Shown piece after piece: positions 22,001 to 32,811 of a stretch of DNA of 64,000 nucleotides. Made by a program: the position numbers and the translations under genes. Source of the DNA: Budorcas taxicolor (lineage: Eukaryota; Chordata; Mammalia; Artiodactyla; Bovidae); NCBI RefSeq assembly GCF_023091745.1, contig NC_068930.1, positions 10,252,262 through 10,316,261 of the forward strand, given 5' to 3'. The notes under the pieces were generated by a model that saw nothing but the letters and a program-made list of their open reading frames with translations, did no database searches and had not been told where the DNA came from. Every line of letters starts with the position of its first letter. Position 1 is the stretch's first letter.

Positions 22001-25000
22001 GGACTAATTGGTGACCAGTATTCTGAACATTAACTGCCCTTGCGTGCCACGAGGCTGATTGTGTGTAACCTTTGAATACCTCCTTGAGTCTGGACGAGAG
22101 CTAAACTCATATGGTGCGGTTATTTTAAAGGACTTTGGTGGAGGGGAAGGCACGGATCCCTTTCTTCAAAGGGCAAGTTTTGGATTGTTTAGTTTTTATG
22201 GTGGTGGTTCTGAATTTGGCATTACCTGTCCACACCAAGACAACTTTGTAAGTTACACTTAAAAACATAAACTGTATAACCTAAATGTGAAAAGCAGTCC
22301 TAAGAAAAGACTTTATAACTCTACACGCAACTTCCTGCCTTTAAAAAGCATGTATCTGTGGCACTGTTCCGTCTCCCCGTCTCAGCTTCCTGGTGACTGT
22401 GTGGTGCGGGCACGTCCCTGGGACAGTGCTGACCGGGCCGTGACTCTGTTCCCTGTGGGTTCCAAGGTTGGGGGGGCTGGGCGGGGGGGGGCTCTCCTTC
22501 CAGGGGCTCCTGCTGCAGCCACTCCCCAGTCCTTCCAGTTCAGGGAGGGCTCTTTGACCTCATGGGAAATGTGTTGTATGGAAACAATGTAGTTTCATTT
22601 CCAAGGAAGAACCCACCCGTTTCAACAGGTTAACGCAAAAAGAAAAAAAAGCATTTTTCATCTCACTTAGTGAAAAAGTCTGAGAATGGATCAAGCTTCA
22701 GGAGAACCCCTGGGCACCTCCCTTCTCCCCTCACCTGCCGACTGACCTGCCTGTACACTGGTTTACCCTTAGGATACGTGTGGTGGGGAGAGGGCTGTCT
22801 GCATCTCATCCTGCATCTACCCAGCTTTGGGGTTGGGGCCCGCGTGTCTGTTCTAAGGGCACAGACTCGTCTCCTTATGTCTCCGCTGGCTGAGCTAGGC
22901 CCCAGGCCCTGCCCTCCACCAGTGTGTTCCAGGGAAGTGATGCTTCAGTGGGCCAGCCCAGGCCGCGTGGTCCCTGAACCTCATGGAGGAGGAGGACAAG
23001 GTGATCCCCTGGGGGAAAGTGTGGATGCTCTGATCAGAAGAACGGAGGTCAAGAAACAACACCCACCCGCTGGAGACAGGCTGCACGGGGCCGACAGAGG
23101 TGTATTTCAGCGTGTGAACAGGTTGGAGATACTTCAAAGGCAAACAGGACTTTGGTTTCTTTCTCTTCGTGAGTTTAGAGAGGGAGATACTCTTTCTTCC
23201 GAAATACTCACTGTGGGGCAGAGACAGCCTCTGGCTTCTGCCTCTCCTCTCTGCTCCACCCAGATCTCTCTGCCCCGAGGAGGGCCTGGTGCCACTGCTG
23301 TGTTCTCAGAGTTGCATTGAACAGGCACATCCAATTAAAAACTTCCAGGCTCACTCACCAACGTGGTTTCCTGTACAGTACTCCCCTGAGGGGGGATTGC
23401 AAGTGGTTACTCATCCGTTTCATTGATCTATTGTTTTTATTAAAAAGAAAAAAAAAATCCAACCATCAGAGGAAGTGCAGCCAGCTGTCTCAAGAGGGGA
23501 GATGATGGGAGATGATATTTTGATTACATTAATCCATATCCTGTTAGTTCCCTTTGCTTCTGTCGCTGCCGCTGGTGAAGTCACTGACGTGAACTAATTA
23601 CATTTGCTCTGAAAAGCCAAAATTTTTAATGCGTCTCAGCAAGAAAGGTTAATATTATCAATTTAACAGCATGAATGAAACATGGTGTGTATTGAACTTG
23701 AACTGTCCTGAAAGCTTGGATAATAAAAACCCAGTGGCTTCTTTTGTAACCCACTGGATAAACAGCTATTGCTGAAAGATGCTTCATCCCTTCTTCTCTT
23801 TTAGTCTGACGTGGGCAGGCAGTTCTGGATCCTCTCTGTTGACCGGGCGGTCTGGTGTGTGACCCAGCAGACCACGTGATGGAAAGTGCTTCCTTCCCTT
23901 TGAAAGCCTGGGGAGGGGGCCGCACATGTCTTCCTGACTATTGGGGTGTTCACCTCACCTCCCAGTGCTAACAGCCTTCCCATTTTAAAAGCCTCTGAAT
24001 TATCAAGACTTACAGCACTTCACGTGTTGGTCGTTTCTCCGGAACCAGCCAGCCCCTAGAGACAGCGTTTTAGAGAGCTGGGTGTTCTGGAGGGGCGCTC
24101 CCCTCCAGGGGTGTCCGTGGCCCGGCCTCTTGCACCCACCTGTGGTCCCTGCGGTGCCTGCCCTCGTGACGGGCAGTGAGGACGTGTGCAGCCTGCTCGC
24201 TGCTCTCGGTGTCTGGGAACAGTCGGGCGCCTTGCTCTGCTGGCAGCGCGTCGAAGGTTCTGGCTGGTGCCACCTTGGTGACCACTGGGTTCCTCGGCGT
24301 CCTTCAGTGTTCAGAGTAGGAGCTCAGCAGTGATTTGCTGTGCTGGGAACGTGCCTGTCTCTCTCTGGCCCCAGAGGGGTGGTGGAGTGGCCTGATGGGA
24401 GCTGAAAACCTGCTAGAAGCCGAGGAGGAGATCTCTCAGATAAATTCGAAAAGGTCCTTGGCTAAGGGTTTCAATTGGAATTTTTCTCCATTTTTAAAAG
24501 AATAAAAAAAATGATTTTGCCTCCTTGCTTCCTGCCCCCTCCTCAGCGGGATCGTAGGATGAAGAGAGGCAGGTTATAGAAGCACGTTTTTTCCCGTCCA
24601 CAGTCTGAGCCTGTCGGGGGGAGTTAGACGGGGCGGGGTCGGTTCTGCAGCCTCCTCTGACCTCCTCTCCAGCTCCGGGACAGCCTGGAGCCTTCCGTGT
24701 CTGTGCCGTTTGCGTGGTGCTGACAGGCCGTCCAGGCCGCCGGTATCCGTAGCAGGCGCAGAAGGGTCTCCTGGGCCTGACCCCTCTCCCCCAGGTGCGC
24801 TGATGATGCCTGTGACCCCGGCTCCCCTGACCGCCCTCGTCACTCAGGGGTGTCGGGATACCTGCTTACGTGCTTGTGTCTGGACTGAAAGCCCGCGACA
24901 GGCACTCGCTGCGTTTCTGAGTTTGGTCCGGGAGCCCAGTGACAGTAAACGACGGCAGAGGCGGCAGCTCCCCTCACCCCAAGTGAGACCCGGCTCGTTC

Positions 25001-25500
25001 CTCAGTGTGCTCCGGTCATCAGGCGGGGGGAGAGGCCACCGATGCAGTCATTGCTTTCATAGGACTGCTGGGCTGGCCCGGCCCATTCAGCTTAGGCTCA
25101 CAAGAGCTGCCGGTGCCCCAGGACCTGCAGATGCTGTCTGTCCGTGCCGACGTCCTGCTGGTGGCGGCTGCTGGATCCTGGGCCTAGCGCATGGGGCTCA
25201 GGCCTGATAAATATCAGAGAGGCTGTTGATCATTGTGTGCCGTCATTTCCTTTACATTGCAGGTGCTGTATTTGAGCTAGAAAATCACCCCACAGAACTT
25301 TAGTCCTGATGTGTGCATTATTAGGCTGTAGTGTCCTTTCTGAGGTCAAGTTGCAGTCCACCCCCACCCCCTCCTCCTATTCAGGATGTAGGTGGATGAA
25401 TCTCAGTTTCATCTTCAGCTGAATTTCTCCATTAAGATTATAAAAGACTGAACTGACTGACAGTGCAGACTTGCACGTGAACAGCTAATGATGTCCAATA
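22001..25500. other. Unique GC-rich sequence, no repeats recognised
   Basis: Continuation of the SINE-poor segment. A frame of 216 codons at 22670-23320 on the plus strand has biased composition but no motif and is overlapped by open frames on the other strand. The stretch 24570-25200 is CpG-enriched. There is a G-run cluster at 22470-22491. I see no gene I can defend. Confidence 0.45.
22470..22491 (+). other. G-rich tract (possible G-quadruplex)
   Basis: Runs of 7, 3 and 9 G are separated by CT and a single C. There are only three discrete runs, but the longest could contribute two tetrad strands with a G in the loop. It lies in unique sequence with no adjacent gene. Confidence 0.5.
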
Positions 25501-25670
25501 CTCTCTTGAATCCCATCTTATGGGATTTGCCCAGCGTACTCACTTAATCCTCCTACCAGCCGTTTAGGTGGGCGTAATTAACTCCGGTTTACATTCTGGG
25601 GGACAGAATGTTGTCGAGTGTCCTTGCCCAGACTTCTTAAGTGGTTAAACGTGAACCCTCACGCCCTTCC
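25500..25670 (+). repeat. Probable MIR-type fragment
   Basis: The order of pieces (ACTCACTTAATCCTCCTACC, then a GTAATTAACTCCGGTTTACA-like segment, then CTTGCCCAGACTTCTTAAGT) follows the MIR layout of 'allocate, fall to baseline, dipped-below-threshold' segments typical of the MIR core, but is strongly diverged. Low to moderate certainty. Confidence 0.45.
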
Positions 25671-27724
25671 AGTGCCAGGATGTATACTCTCACATCCTGA
25701 AACACGAACAAAACAAAACTAAAGAAGAAACAGGTGTAGATGACCTTTCGTCCTACTTAAAATTCAAAGTTTACATTGCTTTACAAAAGTTGGTTTTTGC
25801 TTTGAGCGTGGGAATGACATGCTCATTGCTTTTATGCCAAAGGTGTGCCATCTGAGGGCTGTCCTCTGCATTTTAGACAGAGCTGACCTTGATTAATGCT
25901 TGACTCGGGAACTATGCAGAACATCCAGGGAATGGTGATGGCTGATCCTGGCCACTCCTGGCTCTGTGAAGTTGGGGCTCGCGTGCGCGTTATCTGGGTG
26001 ACCTGGTGAAGGCCCAGCGTGGGAGAGTCTGCAGCCTCCTGTTCGTCAGCAGCCAGCCCCGTTAGCGAATCGTATGCATACATGTTATTTTTCCATCATT
26101 TTCCTCAAAATGGCACTCTGGGACTCCTCAGAGTCCAATATAACTGTGGATATGCATCATAAACAAAATTATAAATTGATGAGACATTATGCCTTTTGAT
26201 ACCAAATGGCATTTGCATGGTGCATCATCAAACCCTCTCTTAAACATTTGTCTCTATATTACCTATATGAGATCATTATGAAAATGCAAAATAGTTTGTA
26301 AAAAGGTACCTTTGCTTAGAGGAAATTCTGACTTCTCGACTGGAAACGATCTGAAGCAGAGGACGGGGTTCCTGTGACGGCACCCAGCATTCATCCGGTC
26401 CCTTCTGCTCTGCGTTTATGATGGGCAAGGTTCAACCTCGTCCCCTTTTAAGAACTCAAGCCCAGAGAACGTACTTACATAGTGTCACATTCTACTTGAA
26501 ATATTTTGGCATCATTATGTACTTCAGAAAGTAAAAGCCTTATGACTCAATGTCCTATTAAATTTTGGTTAGTTATCTTGATGCTTGAACACGTGTCAGC
26601 GTTCCTGGTGTTGCTGGGCTTGTGATGTAGCCTTTGACGTAACCTACATGCCTGGTGCAGGTGATGAGTTCACCGTGGGATGTCTGTGGTTTTTTCGGAA
26701 CTCTTCTTTCCAGATTTTCCTTTAGAGCATGTCAGGGCTGTGGTTAGGAAGATGATAAAATGAGGCCAAGAGTAAATGAAGGCTAAAAAAGCATTGAACA
26801 AGTTAGGTATCCGAAACTTTCGAGAAGGAAAAAAAGAAAAAAACAATAAACAAGGAACCCAAACAAAGCGAAATATAGTCTTGAAGCACAAACCATCAAA
26901 ACCCGGAGTTCAGCACTCAGGGTAGCCTTGGTGCCAAGTCACACTAAGAGCTGCAAAGGCCTCTGTAGTTGGGTACGTGTGGCAGGAAAAATCAGTGTGT
27001 CTCAGAGACGGGGGGAGGTTCTCTTTCAGAGGAGAAAAGGACAACAGAGGGAAGTGTTTTATTTTGAGATGTTTTATTTACAGTGACTATGCGGCTTGTG
27101 CTCTGTAGGACAGAGCTCAGTTGGTAGTGTTTGGAAGGCAGGGTAGGGGAGGATGCTAAAATATCCGTGTGGCGGAGCTTCCATTAGGACTACACGTGTG
27201 AAAACATTCTAGAATTCACACCGTTTAGACAAATGGCTGATGTAGGAATTTCTCCTTCCTGCCCCGTGGCACCCTCAAATGCCTCTCCCCCTTTCCCTGT
27301 TAGGAACCTGAACTGGCTCTTTAAAGAGATGGAGTGAAACTTAATTACCTAGGGAAGCCTCCAGTTTATATTCCACAGGAACAGTCTTTCTGGTTGGCAC
27401 ATCTCAGAATATCTACAGTCCTAAAAACCTCCTTGCTGAGTAGAAGTAATCAAAGGATGGTATTTAATATTGCTTCAACTTTTGTTTTTAAAGATCTTTT
27501 GTGCTGTGTAGTTCCCAGTCTGACTTCACATTTCTAGACTCCATATTTTAGAATAACCTTCTTGGGTAAGTAATCAGCAGAAGCGATGGTGTTGACCTGC
27601 ATTTTAAGCTGTCTCCATGGTAGGACCTCTACCAGGGCTTTCGTGAGGTTTTCCTGAGCACTGGGAGTACCCAGGAATCTACACTCTAAGAGCAAAGCAC
27701 CTTGGCTTTTCTGTTTATGTTGCT
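25671..27724. other. Unique sequence before the first ruminant repeats
   Basis: Mostly AT-rich. A minus-strand frame at 26670-26891 is Phe-rich through T/A-rich composition and is not gene-like. I see no recognised repeat or gene. Confidence 0.45.
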
Positions 27725-28005
27725 GTTGTTCAGGCCCTAAGTCGTGTCTGAATCTTTGTGACTGCATGGACCGTAGCATGCCAGGCTCCTCTGTCCTCTG
27801 CTGTCTCCTGGAGTTTGCTCAAACGCATGTCCATTTGGCCAGTGATGCCGTCTAACCATCTTGTCGTCCGTCGCCCCCTTCTCCCTTTGTCTTCAATCTC
27901 TCCCATCATCAGAGTCTTTCCCAGTGAGTCATCAGGGGGCCAAAGTATTGGAGCTTCAGCTTCAGCAGTGGTCCTTACAATGGATATTCAGAGTCGATTT
28001 CTGTT
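27725..28005 (-). repeat. BovB LINE, 5'-truncated 3' end
   Basis: From GTCGTGTCTGAATCTTTGTG on the left, through the GGCCAAAGTATTGGAGCTTC segment, to about 28005. It is collinear with the 3' end of the long BovB at 42267, so the 3' terminus points left. It carries only the last 280 bases of the element, corresponding to the ORF2 C-terminus and 3' UTR, with many substitutions. Confidence 0.9.
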
Positions 28006-28118
28006 TGTATGACTTCCTAAAACTTTTAGACACCACATAGGGCAGTGACTCTCTTCCAGGTTTCGGTAAAAGAGAAAAAGACAACTGTTGTATGCTATTA
28101 CTTACATATGTATGTATG

Positions 28119-28324
28119 TTCAGTTGTGTCTGACTCCTTGCAACTCCGTGGACTGTGTGTAGCCCGCCAGACTCCTCTGTCTATGGAATTCTTCAGGCAA
28201 GAATACTGGAGGGGGTGCCATTCCCTACTCCAGGGGATCTTCCCGACACAGGGATCGAACCCACGTCTTCTGTCTCTTGGATTGGCAGGTGGATTCTTTA
28301 CCAGTAGTGCCACGTGGAAGGCCC
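28119..28324 (-). repeat. Bov-tA SINE
   Basis: The Bov-A part is on the left (GTGTCTGACTCCTTGCAACT, then CAGGCAAGAATACTGGAG) and the tRNA-Glu-derived head is on the right (GGGATCGAACCCACGTCTTC, the complement of a B-box). The element therefore reads on the minus strand. Near full length, about 205 bp. Confidence 0.93.
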
Positions 28325-28326
28325 AA

Positions 28327-28605
28327 CATCACTTATATATGAAATCTAGAAAAATGCAACAAACTAGTGAATATAATAAAGAGAAGCAAACTCATGGATG
28401 TAGAGAACACAGCGGCGGTCACCAGTGGGAGTGGAGGACCACTATAGGGACTTGGGGGTAGGAGGTACAAAATATTGGGCATAACATAGGCCACAGGGAC
28501 GTATTATATTATCCAACACAGGTGGAATATAGCCAATGTTTTGTAATAATTATAAATGGAAAGTAACCTTTAAATTGTATGAAAATTTAAACAATTATTA
28601 AATAA
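28327..28605 (+). repeat. L1 LINE 3' UTR fragment
   Basis: Contains the series TATATGAAATCTAGAAAAATG, a GGATGTAGAGAACA-like segment, ATAGGGACTTGGGG and TTTTGTAATAATTATAA. These match in order the 3' UTR of mammalian and artiodactyl L1 elements as I remember it. It directly follows the Bov-tA. Confidence 0.75.
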
Positions 28606-29153
28606 TTCTACAGAATAATTAGATTTCAGGTTTTGGGAATAAATGTGATTGCAGAGGTGAAAATCAATCAATCATTCTGTTCTGCGAGCAGAAAAGACTT
28701 CCTTTCTAGATGACATTTGCCGTCTAGTCTGTCTGCCTGGCTTGCTCACTTCCTTCTTCAGCAACGGCGAGGGTAGGGTGGGGGGGGGTGGGGGCGCTCT
28801 GCATTGCCTTTTGTCAAGTACCCAGAGGGCCATGTAGGAAAACCGCAGACTCTTAGCAAAAGCATCGCCTCGAGGAGAAGAAACCACCGAGTCCTTTCCG
28901 GGCCACTGGAGGGTTCTTTAGGAGTGCCGTCACCCTGTGCTGGAGGACAGGCATGCTCGTGTGCCCACTGGGTGACGCCAGTCCATCGCTGTGGCCTAGT
29001 CCTTCCTCGTCCCCACGACTGTAGAGTTGTTCTTCTTGGTCTAGACGAACTCTCCAAGTTGTTGGACTTTCCCAGGAGATACTGTGAAAGATCATAAAGA
29101 AATAAAATCAGGTCTTGGTCTAAAGCTTTCAGCAAGTAGGTTTAAAGGCATAG
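28606..29153. other. Unique sequence with a G-quadruplex tract
   Basis: No recognised repeat apart from the G-tract at 28771-28794. Open frames on both strands (about 80-125 codons) overlap each other and carry no domain. Confidence 0.5.
28771..28794 (+). other. Canonical G-quadruplex motif
   Basis: Runs of 3, 3, 9 and 5 G are separated by TA, T and T. This satisfies the four-run, short-loop pattern for an intramolecular G-quadruplex on the plus strand. Confidence 0.8.
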
Positions 29154-29255
29154 CCTGACTCTCTGACTCTCTGCGGCCCTGTGGACTGCAGCACGCCAGG
29201 CTGCCCTGTCCATCACCGACTCCCGGAGCTTGCTCAAACTCATGTCCGTCGAGTT
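29154..29255 (-). repeat. BovB LINE 3' tail, very short
   Basis: About 100 bp beginning with CTGACTCTCTGCGGCCCTGT and running to CATGTCCGTCGAGTTC, collinear with the first 100 bases of the other BovB 3' ends in the window. Severely 5'-truncated. Confidence 0.85.
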
Positions 29256-30604
29256 CTTTTCCTACATGTGGATTTTTGTGTGGTTAGTAACACAGTTGTA
29301 TACGTTTATTTATCTAAATTTCTGTGATCTGTTCCTGTTCATATGGATACGTATATACACACGGGTTAATGACAGACTTCCAGCATTTTTGCAAAGTTTG
29401 AGATGCCTAGTGTACAGCAGTCTCTGAGCAGTCAAGGGACGGGGGCAGACGGTGAGCGGGCATATGGCGGGGAACTTAGGGCTTTGAGAACCAGTCTGTC
29501 CCTGGAAAGCTAAGGTTGTAAGCAGTCTGCCAGAGCTGGGTCCTGAAATGGTTCACCCTCCTCTCGTCTGGGGAGGAAACAGCCTCTGCAAAGATCAGTC
29601 TTCCTCCTGAGGAGTGTGTCCAGCAGTCCTGCATGTGTACCCTGTGAAATACCAGTTTCCAATTAGCCCGGACCTGGGGTGCGGACAATGTGGAGCAGAG
29701 TTTAAAACAGATCAGTTTGTTTACAGATGAGGAATTCAGCAGCACTTGAAAAGAAAGCCACCAGAACTGATGCGGCTCTTGGTCCCCGGTGAAGCAGGCG
29801 GCGGCAGCAGCAGGTAGCGTGTTCTGGCTCAGCGCTGAGATGCTCGATGTGTGCGCTCGCCTGTGGGGCGTCTGTGTGCTGTGACGCTGTGGAGGTGGCG
29901 TAAACATTTCTGAAGGGGTTAAAGATAATTTTGTAGCATTAAGTCTAGCCTAATGTGACTTGATCTGAACCGGTCCTAGCCGGAACTCCTGTGATTTTTG
30001 ATTAGTGTAAGGTTCAAAGTTTCAATGTAGTTTTCTTATTTTTTCTAAAAAAAAAAAAAAAAAGGTTCTGATCATTTCGTATTGTTTTAAAATAATATTG
30101 TTTTCACTTGTTATAAAAATTAAGTTCACCTGTATAATAATTATCCTCATAACAAATCCCTTCAGGAAACATGTGTTAATTATGATTTCATGGTAAATAG
30201 GTTATTTTAAGATTTCTTTAACTGCCCCTTCTTCCAGTAGCTAGCACTTCTGTGTCTGCGGATTAGGTGGATGTAGGCATAAGGGAGGTAAGCTGGAAAT
30301 GCGTTTCTGTGTTTGTAATTTGCTGCTGTTAAGATTTAGAAACATGAACACAGCAGTGTTTCCATGACGCAGGCGTATCATCGAGTCCGTACAGGGGCCT
30401 CGAGTAACTAGGGTCTTCACGTCATTTGGAGGAGCGCAGGCCAGTGGCTCATTCATCTCTGCTTTCATTGACTCATTCATTATGTAAACACACATTAGAT
30501 GCTCACTGGGCACCAGGAGTCATTCACATACACGGGTGCCTGCCCACGTGGACCGACTATGCGGAGATGCGTTAATCACAGCGACCACAAACAGATACAC
30601 CGTT
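29256..30604. other. Unique sequence
   Basis: No gene recognised. There is an A18 homopolymer near 30047-30064. The segment around 30430-30540 (TCATTCATCTC... CACTGGGCACCAGGAGTC) resembles an old mammalian interspersed repeat with a 'GCACTGGGCACCAGG' core, but I cannot name it securely. A 143-codon minus frame at 29476-29907 has no domain. Confidence 0.45.
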
Positions 30605-30894
30605 TTCAGTCACTCACCTGTGTCTGACTCTTTCCGAGACCATGGACTGCAGCACGCCAGGCTTCCCTGTCCTTCACCAGCTCCCGGAGCTCGCTTGAGC
30701 AAGCAAATCAGTGATGCCATCCAACCATCTGGTCCCCTGTCGTCCGCTTCTCCTCCTGCCCTCAATCTTTCCCAGCATCAGGGTCTTTTCCAATGAGTCA
30801 ACTGTGTGCAACAGGTGGCCAAAAGTACTGGAGCTTCAGCTTCAGCATCAGTCCTTCCAGTGAATATTCAGGATTGATTTCCTTTAGGATTGAC
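30605..30894 (-). repeat. BovB LINE, 5'-truncated 3' end
   Basis: Collinear with other BovB tails: TGTCTGACTCTTTCCGAGAC at the left, GCATCAGTCCTTCCAGTGAA near 30850, and an end at TTTAGGATTGAC. The right edge abuts the Tigger element with no visible intervening sequence. Confidence 0.92.
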
Positions 30895-31668
30895 TAGTGC
30901 CCCCTTATTTGAGGGATATATGTACATCCCAAGACGCCCAGTGGATGCCTGAAACTAACCCGTATATATAATGTGTTTTTTCCTATGCTTATATACTTGT
31001 GATAAAGTTTATTAATTAGGCAGAGTAAGAGATTAACAGTAATAATAATAAAATAGAACAGTTATAATATACTGTAATAAAAGATATAAATGTCTTTCTC
31101 TCTCTAAAAATATCTTAGTGTACAAAATTAATGCCTTTCCCATCTTAACTAAGCACTGATCATACTCTGTGGCCAGAACTTTGGCAGTCTGAGACGTGGG
31201 AACAGAAGTAGCCTGTTTTCTTTTTGCTTTGTCACGATTTCCTGGCTACAGGATTCATTCTTACCATTGATCTTGACAACCTCTGCGTATGATTTTTCTT
31301 CCTTCTTTTTTAAGTCTAGAACTTTTACTTTTTCACTTAAAGGAAGCACTTCACAGCTTCTCTTGGCCATGTCCGAGTTGCCAGCATCACTCTTGCACTT
31401 TAGGGCCGCTTAAAATAAGATAAGGGTCCCTTGAGCGCAAGTGACACCTGTTACCCCATTGATCTGATAACCAAGATGGCAACGGGGTGGCTAACCGACG
31501 GATGTGCCGGAGAAAAGGTAGACACACATCCCAGGCCACGTGGAACTGGAAGGCATGCTGTCTCATCCGGCTGTAGGCAGGACTGCGTGCAAGTTAAAAC
31601 TCACGGACTGTTAATTTCTGGAGCTTTCTATTTAATATTTTCAGACTGCAGTTGACTGAAGGTGACTG
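30895..31668 (-). mobile_element. Tigger-type (TcMar) DNA transposon, internally deleted
   Basis: One end reads TAGTGCCCCCTTATTTGAGG with CCAGTGGATGCCTGAAAC nearby. The other end reads TTTAATATTTTCAGACTGCA plus GTTGACTG. Both are characteristic of Tigger family termini, and a TA dinucleotide is present at the left edge. The element is about 770 bp, far shorter than an autonomous copy of about 2.5 kb, so most of the transposase is missing. It carries a transposase N-terminal remnant on the minus strand (31149-31370). Family assignment (near Tigger2/MER8-like) is from memory. Confidence 0.75.
31149..31370 (-). pseudogene. Tigger transposase N-terminal remnant
   Basis: 73 codons beginning with Met. 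The first about 50 residues contain LSEKVKVLDLKKKEEKSYAE and KINGKNES, matching the CENP-B-like helix-turn-helix DNA-binding domain found at the N-terminus of Tigger/pogo transposases and their domesticated relatives. After about residue 52 the match is lost, and the DDE catalytic domain is absent. No promoter or splice evidence suggests domestication, so I call it a pseudogene fragment. Confidence 0.7.
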
Positions 31669-31954
31669 TAGAACGTGGCATCTGTGACGAGAACCCCTGA
31701 GGCCAGAGGTGGTGCTGTGAGCCCAGGGGGAGAGGAACGCAGCGTCCAGGGCCCAGGGTGGGAATTTCGGTGGGCAGCGGGCCCCAGAGGCCAGGTCAGG
31801 GGCGTGGTGTTCGCCATGTGAGCAGCGAGACATCAGATGCGGGCTGTGCAAGTGGGAGAGAGAGGCAGTAGTAAGGGGAATATTGTGTAAGGAATCAGCC
31901 TGTGCGACCCCCCAGCACGAGATTAGAGAGCAGGCTTATTGGGAAGCTATTGGA
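31669..31954. other. Short unique spacer
   Basis: GC-rich spacer between the Tigger element and the Bov-tA. No gene recognised. Confidence 0.5.
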
Positions 31955-32173
31955 GGAGCGGCACTTGGGGTGAAGAACCCGCCTGCTAAGGCAGGAGACA
32001 TGAGAGCCCCCGGTTCGATCCCTGGGTTGGGAAGAGCCCCTAGAGGAGGGCATGTCAACCCACTCCAGTGTTCTTGCCTGGAGGATCCCACGGACAGAGG
32101 GGCCTGGTGGGCCCCGGTTCATGGGGTCGCCAAGAGCCGGACAGGACTGAAGCGATCAGCAGCAGCAGCGGCA
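31955..32173 (+). repeat. Bov-tA SINE with AGC-rich tail
   Basis: The tRNA-Glu-like head (GAACCCGCCTGCTAAGGCAG and GGTTCGATCCCTGGGTTGGG, a good B-box) is followed by Bov-A (CAACCCACTCCAGTGTTCTT, CGGACAGAGGGGCCTGG) and an (AGC)n-type tail at 32158-32173. It has unusually many intact CpGs for a SINE, consistent with youth, low methylation or GC-biased conversion. Confidence 0.93.
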
Positions 32174-32400
32174 GGCGGAGCGCCGCGAGCAGGGCCCGTG
32201 GCCCGGACCAGGAGATGGCGGGCGCGAAGGCGTCCAGGCTGTGCTGTGCTGTGCTGTGCTGGGCGGCGGCGGGCGGGCATTCCGGACGGCGCACGGGCTC
32301 GGGCTGCACTGAGCAGGGCCCCTGGAGGCGTCTGGCGGCGAGGAGCAGGAGCTGGCCTCTGCAGGCCGCGCGTGTCCCTGCGGCAGACAGAGTGGGATGT
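32150..32400. promoter_or_regulatory. CpG-dense patch (CpG-island-like)
   Basis: By eye roughly 30 CpGs fall in about 250 bp, with GC well above 65 percent, the densest such patch seen in the window. It starts in the tail of a Bov-tA. An ATG at 32215 opens an in-frame stretch to 32457 whose first residues are MAGAKASRLCCAVLCWAAAG, superficially like a signal peptide. However, the Leu/Cys/Ala part is produced by a GCTGT microsatellite and the downstream residues match nothing I know. It could be a promoter or first exon, or simply a GC-rich repeat-derived patch. Confidence 0.45.
32238..32261. repeat. GCTGT microsatellite
   Basis: Four to five tandem copies of the pentanucleotide GCTGT inside the CpG-dense patch. 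Because the unit is 5 bp it shifts frame, which argues against a conserved coding region here. Confidence 0.85.
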
Positions 32401-32811
32401 GTGCAGGGCTCCGAGGGCTGCAATTTGGGAAGTGCTCCGGGGGAAGGTGGCCCTTGAGAGCAGAGCCTGGTCTCCACACGGACTGGTTGAGGGGTGAGGC
32501 GGTTGGGCCAGAAATGGAGCGGGAGGTGCGTGGATGGTTGGGCCCAGCGGGGAGCACGGAACCATCCAAAAGAATGAGGGCCCCACGGAGAGGAATGTGG
32601 GGAGTGTGTGTCTGAGACCAGGCAGAGGGTTTAGGGGGGCGGGCGGTAGGGAGGGCCCAGAGCTGCCGCCTGGAAGAGAAAGGAAGGTGTCCACTGGCTC
32701 TTCCCACAGGGAGGGCTTGAGCACGTGGTCTGAGGGCTGGTGCCGGGCGCGGTCGGTCGGGAGGACGATCGGAGTTTGTTTTGTGGCTGCGGCATCTGCG
32801 ATCTTAATTCC
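32401..32811. other. Unique GC-rich sequence
   Basis: High GC with a second small CpG cluster near 32742-32772. Several overlapping open frames on both strands are attributable to base composition. Confidence 0.5.

Noticed and set aside
22670..23320. 216-codon plus-strand frame as a gene
   Set aside because: No domain, GC-rich composition, and overlapping open frames on the opposite strand.
28098..28313. Short protein beginning MALLVKNPPAN and similar frames at other SINEs
   Set aside because: The same peptide pattern appears wherever a Bov-tA lies; it is SINE sequence read in frame.
31955..32100. True tRNA-Glu gene
   Set aside because: The A- and B-box-like parts belong to the Bov-tA head; there is no full cloverleaf and the Bov-A body follows directly.
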